NCBI GenBank assembly: GCA_964247295.1
Contig: CAXTTV010000103.1
Coordinates: 1-17,136, forward strand
DNA: 17,136 nt
DNA from: CAXTTV01 sp964247295
GTDB lineage: Bacteria > Chloroflexota > Ktedonobacteria > Ktedonobacterales > Ktedonobacteraceae
Direction of reading: 5' to 3'
Part shown: positions 1 to 7,763 of the stretch, piece by piece
Layout: the number at the start of each line of letters is the position of its first letter
Numbering within the stretch: position 1 is the stretch's first letter
The notes under the pieces: generated by a model
Seen by the model: the letters and a program-made list of their open reading frames with translations, nothing else
What the model was told of the DNA's origin: nothing
The model's database searches: none
Made by a program: the position numbers and the translations under genes

Positions 1-30
1 TGAAATAGCCCTGTATAGTAATCATCAAGA

Positions 31-59
31 TTGACAACACACGTGAAATGCAGGTTATT
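31..59 (+). promoter_or_regulatory. Possible sigma-70-type promoter for the dioxygenase operon
   Basis: A perfect TTGACA at 31-36 is followed after 17 bases by GTTATT at 54-59, a weak -10. The start codon is 27 bases further on, preceded by AAAGGG at 72-77. The -35 match and spacing are good but the -10 is poor, so this is a candidate only. Confidence 0.35.
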
Positions 60-85
60 GAGTTACGTCAGAAAGGGATGCACCT

Positions 86-979
86 ATGATACAAGCCGTT
101 AAGATCGGGTACGCCGGGTTCAACACGCTCGATGTGGAAGCTATGCTGGCTTACTATACACAAGTTATTGGATTGACACTGGTAGAACGAGGCGACGATG
201 GGGCCGCTTATTTACGTAGCGGAGCCGATCACCATACTATCGTTCTTTACCCTGCCACTGAGCGTCGTCTGCGCCACACAGCCTTACAAATCGAAAAACG
301 CCAATCCCTGAAAGAGGTAGAGCAGGAACTGCGAGCGCAAGGTATCTCGGTCGAGTTGCAGACCGACGCCCAACCAGGGATACCAGAACTTTTGGAAATT
401 GCCGATCCGGCTGGTAATAGCCTACACCTGTACACCGCCATACAAGAGCCAGACCAACAGGCTCTCAAACAGGGAATTGTTCCTGAGAAATTAAGTCATG
501 TGGCCATCTCAGTGAATGATGTAAAGAAAACCGCCGACTTTTATCAGAGCGTCTTAGGCTTCCGTGTATCTGATTGGATCGAAGACTTTTTTGTATTTCT
601 ACGCTGTGGTCCCGATCACCACACCCTCAATTTCGCGCGGGCAAAGCAACAAGGGATGAACCATATCGCCTTTCAGTTAGAAGACTGGTCTCATGTGCAA
701 AGGGCCTGCGATCACCTGTCAAAGCATTCCATCCCCTTACAATGGGGTCCAGGGCGTCATGGACCAGGCCATAACATCTTCACGTATCATTACGACCCGG
801 ACAAAAACATCGTTGAACTTTCGACTCAACTGGATATCATTCTCAATGAAGAGCTTGGCTACTTTGAACCACGCCCCTGGCATAGGAATGTTCCCCAAAA
901 ACCAAAGATTTGGAAGGCCTCAGAGGCTTTAAATTTCTGGGGAACGTTCCCCCCACCAGAATTCATGTCTCAGCACTAA
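86..979 (+). CDS. Two-domain VOC family protein, extradiol ring-cleavage dioxygenase-like
   Basis: This 297-residue protein has two tandem vicinal-oxygen-chelate domains, about 5-118 and 133-248, plus a C-terminal tail. That is the layout and length of type I extradiol dioxygenases such as 2,3-dihydroxybiphenyl 1,2-dioxygenase, which open catechol rings next to the diol using Fe(II). The second domain shows the expected metal ligands: His138 (in LSHVAI), His193 (in GMNHIAF) and Glu244 (in NIVELS). Second-shell residues are also present: His178/179 in GPDHHTL, His229 and Tyr236. The first domain lacks a full metal set, as is normal for the structural N-domain. AAAGGG at 72-77 supports the ATG. 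A flavin oxidoreductase follows 69 bases downstream on the same strand, suggesting an operon. The protein is probably a cytoplasmic catechol-cleaving enzyme; its substrate is unknown. Confidence 0.88.
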   Translation: MIQAVKIGYAGFNTLDVEAMLAYYTQVIGLTLVERGDDGAAYLRSGADHHTIVLYPATERRLRHTALQIEKRQSLKEVEQELRAQGISVELQTDAQPGIPELLEIADPAGNSLHLYTAIQEPDQQALKQGIVPEKLSHVAISVNDVKKTADFYQSVLGFRVSDWIEDFFVFLRCGPDHHTLNFARAKQQGMNHIAFQLEDWSHVQRACDHLSKHSIPLQWGPGRHGPGHNIFTYHYDPDKNIVELSTQLDIILNEELGYFEPRPWHRNVPQKPKIWKASEALNFWGTFPPPEFMSQH

Positions 980-1048
980 CCAATCATCTTCAGGAAGAAT
1001 GTTCCGCAGCGACGCCCAAGTGGGAGAAAAGTAGAAAGAGAGAGTTGC

Positions 1049-2206
1049 ATGAGCAAAGACAGGTTTCCTTCTTTGTTTCGCCCGCTTCAAATCGCGGGAA
1101 GAATGCTCAAAAACCGTGTCTTTCTCGCCCCCATGTCGGTCTGCTATGCAGATCTTGATGGCTATGTCACACCTATGATGGTAGAGCATTACGGGCGTCG
1201 CGCTCAAGGCGGTGTGGCAATGGTCATCACCGAAAATGTGGCCGTGAGTACTGTCGGGCGACAATTGCCGAAACAAGCTCTTATCTCAGATGAGCGTTTT
1301 TTACCTGGCCTCACAAAACTTGCTTCAGAGATTAAAAAACATGATGCTCTGGCGGTGATCCAGCTTGTTCATGCTGGTCGCTACGCTGGCCCCTGGGAAG
1401 TATATGAGCAGCAGCGCCGCTTATCTCCATCAGCTCTTCCCTTCCCTTTGCTGGCTAACCAGGTGGTCATACCTCAGGAAATCACCCATGAGGAGATACA
1501 GGAAACGGTCGCGGCTTTTGGCCGGGCGGCAGTATTGGCGAAACGGGCTGGTTTCGATGGGCTGGAGCTTCATGGCGCTCTAGGATTCCTTCTTTCGGCG
1601 TTCGTGTCCCCTCATATGAATCACCGCACAGACGAGTATGGAGGTAGTTTTGAAAATCGGATTCGCTTTCCCCTCGAAGTAGTGAATGAGGTGATGGATC
1701 GGGTTGGACAAGATCTTTTTGTGGGCTACCATATGCTGATTGATGAGCTTTTGCCTGATGGTTGGAGGCTGGAAGAAGCCCAAAATTTTGCCAGGAGGCT
1801 GGAAGAAGCACATATGCATTTTCTTATACCTGTGTCCTCGACCCTTGAGTCATTGAAACGCCCAGAGAATGGTGCTTTGATGTCACAAGACATGTATGAA
1901 GTATCCGGCGGTGCAGCTTTGAAAAAGGTCGTAGATATCCCTGTCCTACTGCATGGGAGGCTGGGTGATCCAGACGTTGCGGAGCAGGTGCTTGCTTCCG
2001 GTAAAGCCGATGCCATCGGTCTGGCCCGCCCACTCCTCACCGATCCAGATTGGGTACACAAAGTCGAGTCTGATCGACTGGAGGAGATACACACCTGTCC
2101 CTGCAACCCTTCTCGCTGCCTACAAACGCAACTCACCGGCTCTATCTGTAGCCATTGGCCTGAGACTGCGCTTCAGCGTGGATATCTTGGATATAGCGAC
2201 GAATAA
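1049..2206 (+). CDS. NADH:flavin oxidoreductase / Old Yellow Enzyme family protein (FMN-only)
   Basis: This 385-residue protein is a TIM-barrel FMN enzyme of the OYE/2,4-dienoyl-CoA reductase group, which reduces activated C=C bonds with NAD(P)H. Family signatures include LKNRVFLAPM near residue 20, LVHAGR at 106-111, SPHMNHRTDEYGGSFENR at 187-204 and GLARPLLTDPDW at 324-335. It ends after the barrel and lacks the C-terminal FAD/NAD domain of the 670-residue dienoyl-CoA reductases. Two features are odd. The active-site stretch reads HGALGFL (175-181), where OYEs have H-x-x-(N/H)-G-Y-L, so the second imidazole/amide position is Leu178 and the proton-donor Tyr is Phe180. The Cys cluster (C350, C352, C357, C367) also departs from the usual Fe-S spacing. 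A purine-rich AGAGAG at about 1036-1043 precedes the ATG. The gene is probably co-transcribed with the dioxygenase upstream. Confidence 0.88.
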   Translation: MSKDRFPSLFRPLQIAGRMLKNRVFLAPMSVCYADLDGYVTPMMVEHYGRRAQGGVAMVITENVAVSTVGRQLPKQALISDERFLPGLTKLASEIKKHDALAVIQLVHAGRYAGPWEVYEQQRRLSPSALPFPLLANQVVIPQEITHEEIQETVAAFGRAAVLAKRAGFDGLELHGALGFLLSAFVSPHMNHRTDEYGGSFENRIRFPLEVVNEVMDRVGQDLFVGYHMLIDELLPDGWRLEEAQNFARRLEEAHMHFLIPVSSTLESLKRPENGALMSQDMYEVSGGAALKKVVDIPVLLHGRLGDPDVAEQVLASGKADAIGLARPLLTDPDWVHKVESDRLEEIHTCPCNPSRCLQTQLTGSICSHWPETALQRGYLGYSDE

Positions 2207-2254
2207 AATGACACAAAAACTTCTTCCATAAGACGGCATCCGTTTGTCATAGAA

Positions 2255-2309
2255 ATGCTTCTCAGAGGTCAGTTGCCAGAATAAAAGCATCTGATTCTCT
2301 GAGAAGTAT
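2255..2309. terminator. Bidirectional terminator hairpin between convergent genes
   Basis: The arms 2255-2267 and 2297-2309 pair over 13 positions with a single G-U wobble. An inner 4-bp helix (TCAG 2269-2272 with CTGA 2291-2294) leaves an 18-base loop. Five T residues follow at 2313-2317 on the plus strand, and TTTCT follows on the minus strand. It sits exactly between the ends of the convergent flavin oxidoreductase and fumarylacetoacetate-hydrolase family genes, so it could stop both transcripts. Confidence 0.7.
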
Positions 2310-2315
2310 CGCTTT

Positions 2316-3236
2316 TTACTGTTTGGATATAATGGATGTTTTCTGCCGACCTAAACCAGTTATTTCCGCTTCGATCACATCTCCGGGACGAAGCCATCGT
2401 CCTGTCGCAATCCCATTCCCAGGACCTGTGCCGGTCGAGATCACGTCACCAGGGCGCAGCGTCGTCACGGAGGATGCCCACTCAATCTGTTCTTTGGGCT
2501 TGAAGATCATATCAGCAGTGTTGAAATCCTGATGCAGCTCTCCATTCAGCCAGAGCCGTGCTGTCAAGTTGTGGTAATCGCCCGCGAACTCTTTGGGCAC
2601 GAGGAAGGGTCCTATGGGGCAGAAGGTGTCGAATGACTTGCAGAGGAACCAATCAGAGGCGAGCATCGGCCAATCTTTACGAATGGCACGGTCGCGAGCG
2701 GTGATATCATTGAGGACAACGAAGCCGGCGACGTGCTTCATTGCTTCCTTAGCGGGTATGGAACGCCCCTCACGCCCAATCACCAACGCGAGTTCAATTT
2801 CCCAGTCGATCTGCTCATATCCGTGTGGCAAGATGACGGGGCTGTAGGGACCGGTCACGCTGTCTGGCAGTTTCAAAAACATGTAGGGATCAACTTTGGT
2901 CTTGTCGATAAAGGGCTTCTGTTCCCCCTCTTTCGGCTCAAAGTGCTGCACGTGCGCATTGTAATTCGCCCCGGCGAAGATCATTTTGCCCGGATGAGGG
3001 ACGGGAGCATCCAACTCACTCTCTAAGAGTGGAATACCCTGATCGTCCGATGCAAGGTGCTCATTAAGCTTGACTAGCAAATCAAGGTTCCGACTCCAAT
3101 CCGCGAGCAAGTCAAGAACGGTCAATGCCGGCTGCACAAGCAAGTTGTGGCGTTCCAGCGCTGGCGAGATCGCGAAGAGACGCTCCCCAACAACCAGCGC
3201 CGCCTGCCCACTTTGACGGATAGTAGCAATTTTCAT
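2316..3236 (-). CDS. Fumarylacetoacetate hydrolase (FAH) family protein
   Basis: This 306-residue protein belongs to the FAH superfamily of metal-dependent hydrolases, decarboxylases and isomerases acting on beta-diketo or acylpyruvate-type acids. A small N-terminal domain (about 1-78) precedes the catalytic fold. The divalent-metal ligands are clear: Glu146 and Glu148 in DWEIELALVIGR, and Asp177 in VVLNDITARD. So is the GTGPGNG turn near 269-275 that closes the active site. Length is normal for ureidoglycolate lyase or acylpyruvase-like members. I chose the ATG at 3236; a TTG one codon upstream is equally well placed behind GAGG. The gene converges on the dioxygenase/flavin oxidoreductase pair, and FAH-fold enzymes commonly process meta-cleavage products, so a shared aromatic pathway is plausible. 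The exact reaction is not determinable. Confidence 0.88.
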   Translation of the reverse strand: MKIATIRQSGQAALVVGERLFAISPALERHNLLVQPALTVLDLLADWSRNLDLLVKLNEHLASDDQGIPLLESELDAPVPHPGKMIFAGANYNAHVQHFEPKEGEQKPFIDKTKVDPYMFLKLPDSVTGPYSPVILPHGYEQIDWEIELALVIGREGRSIPAKEAMKHVAGFVVLNDITARDRAIRKDWPMLASDWFLCKSFDTFCPIGPFLVPKEFAGDYHNLTARLWLNGELHQDFNTADMIFKPKEQIEWASSVTTLRPGDVISTGTGPGNGIATGRWLRPGDVIEAEITGLGRQKTSIISKQ

Positions 3237-3239
3237 CAA

Positions 3240-3594
3240 ATATGTACCTCACAATACATGGTCTATTCGTAGGAACAAGAATCCGGTACGGGCAACTCCC
3301 TCTTCATCCATCAAACTTCTTGAAGACAGGAACTATCCAGGAATGGACATCATTGTCCTCCTGAATGGCCCAATTGAGAAGATTCTCTCCTATTTTTCAG
3401 TGTACGATCAGAGGCAGGAAAAATCACTACCTCTTGCTTCCGCTCTTCTCTTTCCGGCTTGCTTCCTGGTCACTACAATTGCCAGGTTGCAGATCTACTA
3501 TGCAAGGGCAACCTGTGCGCTTACTGATCAAGGAACACAATATAGATGACATTGCGCGATCGCGCCTTACAAGGAAGCACTCACTGTTGGGACG
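3240..3594. other. Intergenic region, with possible promoter of the FAH-family gene
   Basis: I find no supportable gene in this 355-base stretch between two minus-strand genes. Near its left end is a promoter-like pair for the FAH-family gene, read on the minus strand: TTGCCC at 3295-3290 and TACGAA at 3271-3266, with an 18-base spacer. A 12-base palindrome centred on GATC lies at 3554-3565. A 68-codon plus-strand ORF at 3343-3549 has biased, low-information composition and no ribosome site, so I do not call it. Confidence 0.4.
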
Positions 3595-4347
3595 CTACTT
3601 TGAAGGTTGAGCATCCAACCACTGTTGGAATGTTGGTCCCATCAACAATGCGGCAGGGCCGGGAAGAAGCGCCCCCTCCTCTAGCAAGCGGCCCTCAGGC
3701 GACTCATCATGATTAGGCTCAACATGCACGGGATCGTGACGATGTTTCACGAGACGATCTGCCATATCCTCCAGACGTTCCACCTGGGGTCCGCCGACCT
3801 CAGCTAAAGGAATGGGTTGATATTTGGTAAGGACAAGTTCTGTAAGCAGACGGGCAACTTCCCGCACAGCAATTGGCTGCACCCGCATTGGCTGCACATT
3901 GCTTGTATTGCCTTGCCGCCCCCAGTCAATTACTTGCTCAGCGAACTCATGAAACTGTGTGGCGCGTAGGATGGTTGTAGGAATACTACCCGCTCGGGCC
4001 GTCTCCTCCTGCCTACGCTTTGCGACATAATATCCACTGCTCAACCGATCGATCCCAACGATCGACAACACAATCAAGCGATCAGCTCCAGCCTTTGCTC
4101 CCGCGCGTTGAACGTGTTCTGCTTCGGATGTGAAGAAGGCGGTTGCCGCTTCCTCCTCGGTCGTATCTATATTGCTCACGTCAATAATCCGGTTCACGCC
4201 GACAAGAGCGTCATCAAGACCGACGCCTGTGGTCACATCAACTCCCATCTTGCGAGAGAGCGGGACTATCTCCACACCCTGGGCCCGAAGAAAGTCAAGA
4301 ACATGCCGGCCCGTCTGACCCGAAGCACCAACCACCGCGATTTTCAT
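3595..4347 (-). CDS. NmrA-like / atypical SDR NAD(P)-binding protein
   Basis: This 250-residue protein has a Rossmann fold of the NmrA/atypical short-chain dehydrogenase group, which bind NAD(P) and act either as redox sensors or as oxidoreductases on small molecules. The dinucleotide loop GASGQTG is at residues 7-13, directly after the first strand MKIAVV. A Tyr-x3-Lys pair lies at Y106/K110 in the usual catalytic place, and an aromatic-rich FHEF segment follows at about 132-135. The frame stays open for 18 codons upstream, but the family begins at the MKIAVVGASG methionine, and AAAGGG lies about 15 bases before it, so I use that ATG. There is no signal peptide. It shares a strand with the FAH-family gene but is separated by 358 bases, so it is probably its own transcript. 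Related annotations would be 'NAD(P)H-binding protein' or 'SDR family oxidoreductase'. Confidence 0.85.
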   Translation of the reverse strand: MKIAVVGASGQTGRHVLDFLRAQGVEIVPLSRKMGVDVTTGVGLDDALVGVNRIIDVSNIDTTEEEAATAFFTSEAEHVQRAGAKAGADRLIVLSIVGIDRLSSGYYVAKRRQEETARAGSIPTTILRATQFHEFAEQVIDWGRQGNTSNVQPMRVQPIAVREVARLLTELVLTKYQPIPLAEVGGPQVERLEDMADRLVKHRHDPVHVEPNHDESPEGRLLEEGALLPGPAALLMGPTFQQWLDAQPSK

Positions 4348-4534
4348 AATCAACACCAGCCCTTTCATGGCTATTTGAGCGTAAGAACACATCTCATCCA
4401 ATACAATGATACCTTTTTTTCACTGGAAAGGAGAACCTTGCTCGCTATCCTGGTTCCGCTCCGTTTAGAAGATCTAACTCGTTGGCTCCTGAAATAGATG
4501 GGTTTGATTACTCTTCTATGGAGATCAACCGGCT

Positions 4535-4849
4535 TTATGGCAGACCATACTTCCATTTTTCTTGTTGCAGCCAATTCCGTCTTGCCTGTATGGCAGCTCG
4601 TTTTGCTGTAAGCTCATTCCGTTTGTTGGAGAGCCAATGTGCTCTCCTTTGCCAAGGAGTTGAGCGATAACTTTTCGCTAGACCAAAAAGCAGAGCTTGA
4701 CCAACTCTAGAGCCAGTATTATTGTTGTGCATCCATATTTCCTGATTCAACCACTGCTCTTCTGCCACAAGCTGCGCCTCTTCCATTGCTAACTGACCAT
4801 CCTGTATCCTTAGCCAGTTACTATAATCGTGATTTGGAGGTTGTTGCAT
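4535..4849 (-). CDS. Small Trp-rich, probably helical hypothetical protein
   Basis: I do not recognise this 104-residue protein. It is strongly charged and amphipathic, with seven tryptophans spaced through two likely helices (about 10-40 and 65-100). The second ends in repeated Arg/Gln/Trp, and a short apolar patch (VGQALLFGLA) lies in the middle. There is no signal peptide or clear metal site. Support for a real gene: GAAAGG lies about 11 bases before the ATG, and on the same strand a promoter-like TTGCAA-N16-TATAAT lies about 90-115 bases upstream. The composition looks like a real protein rather than an antisense shadow, because no gene lies opposite. A DNA-binding or coiled-coil scaffold role is only a guess. 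Confidence 0.45.
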   Translation of the reverse strand: MQQPPNHDYSNWLRIQDGQLAMEEAQLVAEEQWLNQEIWMHNNNTGSRVGQALLFGLAKSYRSTPWQRRAHWLSNKRNELTAKRAAIQARRNWLQQEKWKYGLP

Positions 4850-4936
4850 GGAAATGCACGCCTTTCTTTAATGCTCTTGCGATTTTTTCATCTTTATTTA
4901 GACTTTCTAATTATTCTCATAAGGAATGTATTACAT

Positions 4937-4964
4937 ATTATATATATAAATTTATATGTTGCAA
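4937..4964 (-). promoter_or_regulatory. Candidate promoter for the small Trp-rich gene
   Basis: Read on the minus strand, TTGCAA (4964-4959) and a perfect TATAAT (4942-4937) are separated by 16 bases. The whole stretch 4850-4975 is AT-rich, as promoters often are. The TATAAT is exact, but AT-rich DNA throws up such matches by chance. Confidence 0.4.
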
Positions 4965-4992
4965 TAGAGCTAATCCCCTGATCAGTACGTAG

Positions 4993-5178
4993 TTCCTGGT
5001 CATCACGCAAACGATTGTGAACTACCTGCAAAAGAGCATGAGTCTGGGGATGTTTGAGGAGTCATTTGACCCTTCTCCATCCACCATACGAGTGATGAAG
5101 TAGAGGGATTGTTGGACTAAACAAAGCGGGGGTGTGGAAACCCCTTGCGGGGTAGTGCAACAATCCCAATTGTACTGA
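4993..5178 (+). pseudogene. Possible 3' remnant of an IS200/IS605-type tnpB element
   Basis: An open frame without a usable start runs from 4993 to a TAG at 5101, then continues in the same frame to a TGA at 5176. It would encode about 61 residues if the TAG were sense. The last part, GGVETPCGVVQQS, is encoded by a CCCC-TTGC-GGGG hairpin (5141-5152) nested inside a perfect 10-bp inverted repeat (5105-5114 with 5158-5167). A small GC-rich hairpin near the end of the coding frame is typical of the right end, or omega-RNA scaffold, of IS200/IS605 tnpB elements. No RuvC motif of TnpB is present, so identification rests on the hairpin pattern and is weak. It could instead be an unrelated structured RNA or terminator. 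Confidence 0.28.
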
Positions 5179-5208
5179 TTGAACACTCCGACTTATAGAT
5201 CTTCTGAA

Positions 5209-7522
5209 TCAGGAAATGATATCAACGCGGTCAATCGCGACCCGCGTGCCTGTAGTCTTTGTATTGTGAGCACCAGTGTTGCGAACCTTGAGGATATGGT
5301 TGCCTGCACCCAAAGTTGGACTGGTCCAGATTAAAACATTTCCCGCGTCACTCGCTGAGTACATATCCACATTGCTCTCCGCTCCCCCATCAATGGAGAT
5401 ACCCGCAATGCCTCGGTTATTGCGCTGGTCTGTAAAGAGTTTGATCCCTGTACCATTAAAGGTGATTGTTGCGTAATCATTTGTGGTATCTGTTGCACTC
5501 ACCGTTGCGTTATAGGAACCTGTGATACAGCCGGAACTGCAATGGAACCAGCCACGTCCCGTGTAAGTAAACTGGTTTCTGCCTGTGCCAATGACTGAAT
5601 CATCAACGGTGGTTATGATGGGTCCGCTGTTCTTGAGACCAAATGCCTGGATGCGATCCGTGCCCACAAAGACGATTCCTCGCGCAATCGTGGGCTGACT
5701 ATATTTTCCTCCCACATTCAATTGATCGGGCGTGCTGCTCCACAGCACTTTCATCGTTTGGGCGTCTACTGCATAGAGGACAGGGTGAGGCACATTAGGA
5801 CCAATCAGAGATTGCGAACGCAGCACATTGGCGTCAATCACCCAGACAATGGCATTGCTGGAGCCGTTACTGGCAACCACAGGTGAACCTGGCGTCAACA
5901 TCTGTAGTTGCGTGTCAGTCGCATCAAGAGCGAAATAGGCGCGTTTCCCAGACGCGGTCACCACTTTGAGACGCGCGAGCGAGGGAGGCTTCACACTTGT
6001 TTGCCCAATGGCCGTCTTCGTTGAACCGGAATAGAAGACGTACGGCGTACTATCACCACCCTGGAAGTACGCGGGTGTACTCCGGGCCTTCGCAAAATCG
6101 CTATTATTGGAATCTTCTGAATAGGGACCAAACACATTCAAGGGGCCGGGTGCAGTAAATTGTGGTTGATTGCCAGGAGGAATCAAGGATGTGTCGCTGG
6201 AAGAAGCGGTGCTACATGCCGGGCGGGAGCTCGTGTTTCCCGGCAGGTTGCTTTGATCCACAAGATAGGCATTGCCTTGCTTTCCACCAAAGGCCACAAC
6301 GTGTGGGGTGCTTGTATTGCCTGATCCCAGATCTGGTAACAGCATAGGGGTTCCACCCGCAAGATCGGTGTCATTATCGTCCATCTGACAATAGTTCCAG
6401 GGCGTATAGGTCCCACTGAGTTGCAATGGGAGTGTAGATTTCCAGGCAAGCAATGAGTTGCCCCACGTCTGTGCAGCATTTTTAGAACCGCTGGGACTAT
6501 TTCCAGTCGTATCGTAGACTGTCCCGTTGCTATCAATAGCAGGGCCGCCCGCGCCCCACATACCAGCATTCGCGAATTTTACATTGGTTGGAGCACCTGA
6601 AAAAGCACTGGCGAGCTTTGGAGTCGTTGTATCGACGGCGACCATCCAGCCCGCGCCTCCATCTCCATATGCTCCAAAAGGAACATACAGGATATGATTA
6701 TCTGGGCTTAGGTTCAGTGCTGACCGCTGCGACATCGCCGAAGCTGGTTGAAAAATTGCCGGTCCGTTCTGATTTATTGGAGCAAGGGTCGTGTTGTTTA
6801 TGGTGAGCGGCCAGCCGGAAAGAATATCGCCACTTCCCAGATTGAGGGCGAATACTTTCCAGTTGCGTCCATCGCTATCGGTAACGTCGGATGCCACATA
6901 GAGGCGAGGTGGAGAGGCCGTTGTATCAATAATAGGTGTCCCCAGCACCCCTACTGTGACGCCGCCATCGAGGGTTGAACTGGGTGTACCTAGACTCTTC
7001 CGCCATAAAATGGTTCCATTTGGAACGGTGGAGGGAGAACCTTGATCAAAGGCCTTAACGGCGTAAACATATCCCGTACTTGTGGCGGCAAAAACCACTC
7101 CAAAGCTGGAGTCAGTATAGGTTCCACCCGTGATTTTTACACTGTCCACATATAAGGGTGAGGCATAAAGATGGGGTGCATAAGTGATGCCAGAAAGGGT
7201 AACGCTATCAAATTGTTCAGAGTTCCAGAGCGAGCCAAATGATCCGTTAGAAACGTTCGTGGGGTTTAACATAGTCTCGTGCGCATTCCATCCGGTACGT
7301 GCACGATCTCCATGAAAGGTGAGCGTATCGAATGGACTTGTCGTCGCCGGGGAAATCGGTGGGGATGTTTTGATGTGTCGAAGCGNNNNNNNNNNNNNNN
7401 NNNNNNNNNNNNNNNNNNNNNNNATTGCTGCCTGGATATATAATAAACGAAATACATAGTACACAGACAAGAATGCGGCGCAATGAAATTGTCACAGCGC
7501 CAAGACGCATCACAAAAAACAT
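5209..7522 (-). CDS. Exported PQQ-type beta-propeller protein with C-terminal CBM-like domain (broken by an N gap)
   Basis: This is a large exported protein. The start at 7522 lies behind AAAGGT and gives a signal peptide: Arg-rich start, hydrophobic ILVCVLCISFIIY, then PGSN at the gap. After the N-run the mature part resumes in a different frame (LRHIKTSPPIS onward), so the gap length must be wrong. About 570 residues form a propeller of the PQQ/BamB/quinoprotein-dehydrogenase type, with repeats such as GYVYAVKAFD, GGKQGNAYLVD and PTIARGIVFVGTDRIQAFG. The last 140 residues, from NSGPIITTVDDS, form a beta-sandwich resembling galactose-binding carbohydrate modules. They contain two close cysteines in FHCSSGC and end in VAIDRVDIIS. 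No PQQ-binding catalytic residues are obvious, so it may bind polysaccharide or other surface ligands rather than oxidise alcohols. It lies near the window's other secreted sugar-active proteins. Confidence 0.82.
7386..7423. other. Assembly gap (38 N)
   Basis: There are 38 consecutive N bases within the 5' part of the propeller gene. The signal peptide frame and the mature-protein frame join only if the true gap length leaves remainder 1 on division by 3. The stated 38 leaves remainder 2, so the gap size is an estimate. Confidence 0.98.
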
Positions 7523-7763
7523 TGTATATGACCTTTCAAAAGAAGATACTTATCATAGATAAAAAGATATATACGGGCATTATATTATTAATTATACATA
7601 ATTATTGTTAATATGAGATTAAAAACATTTTTTACAAGTGGGATTTATGAGATCAACAGGATGGGAGTGCTTGCCCTGATTGCCCGGCGTTACCTTTCTC
7701 CTTGAGGTGTGGTTAAGAAAGGTGCTTCTACCGTAGTAAGACATTTTCATTGAGAGGTGTACC
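7523..7763. other. Divergent intergenic region
   Basis: This region separates the divergent propeller (minus) and PhzF-family (plus) genes. Bases 7545-7635 are very AT-rich and carry TATAAT-like boxes on the minus strand, for example at 7584-7579 and 7596-7591. They could serve the propeller gene, but I see no convincing -35 at the right spacing. GAGAGGTG just before 7764 is the ribosome site of the PhzF-family gene. I see no RNA gene. Confidence 0.45.

Noticed and set aside
929..1276. Minus-strand ORF of 115 codons across the dioxygenase/flavin oxidoreductase junction
   Set aside because: It overlaps two confident genes on the other strand and has no recognisable features.
3343..3549. 68-codon plus-strand ORF in the intergenic region
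   Set aside because: No ribosome site, no family resemblance, and the region looks non-coding.
3554..3565. 12-base palindrome GCGCGATCGCGC as an operator
   Set aside because: It lies far from any start and could be a chance or methylation-linked motif; no second copy was noticed.
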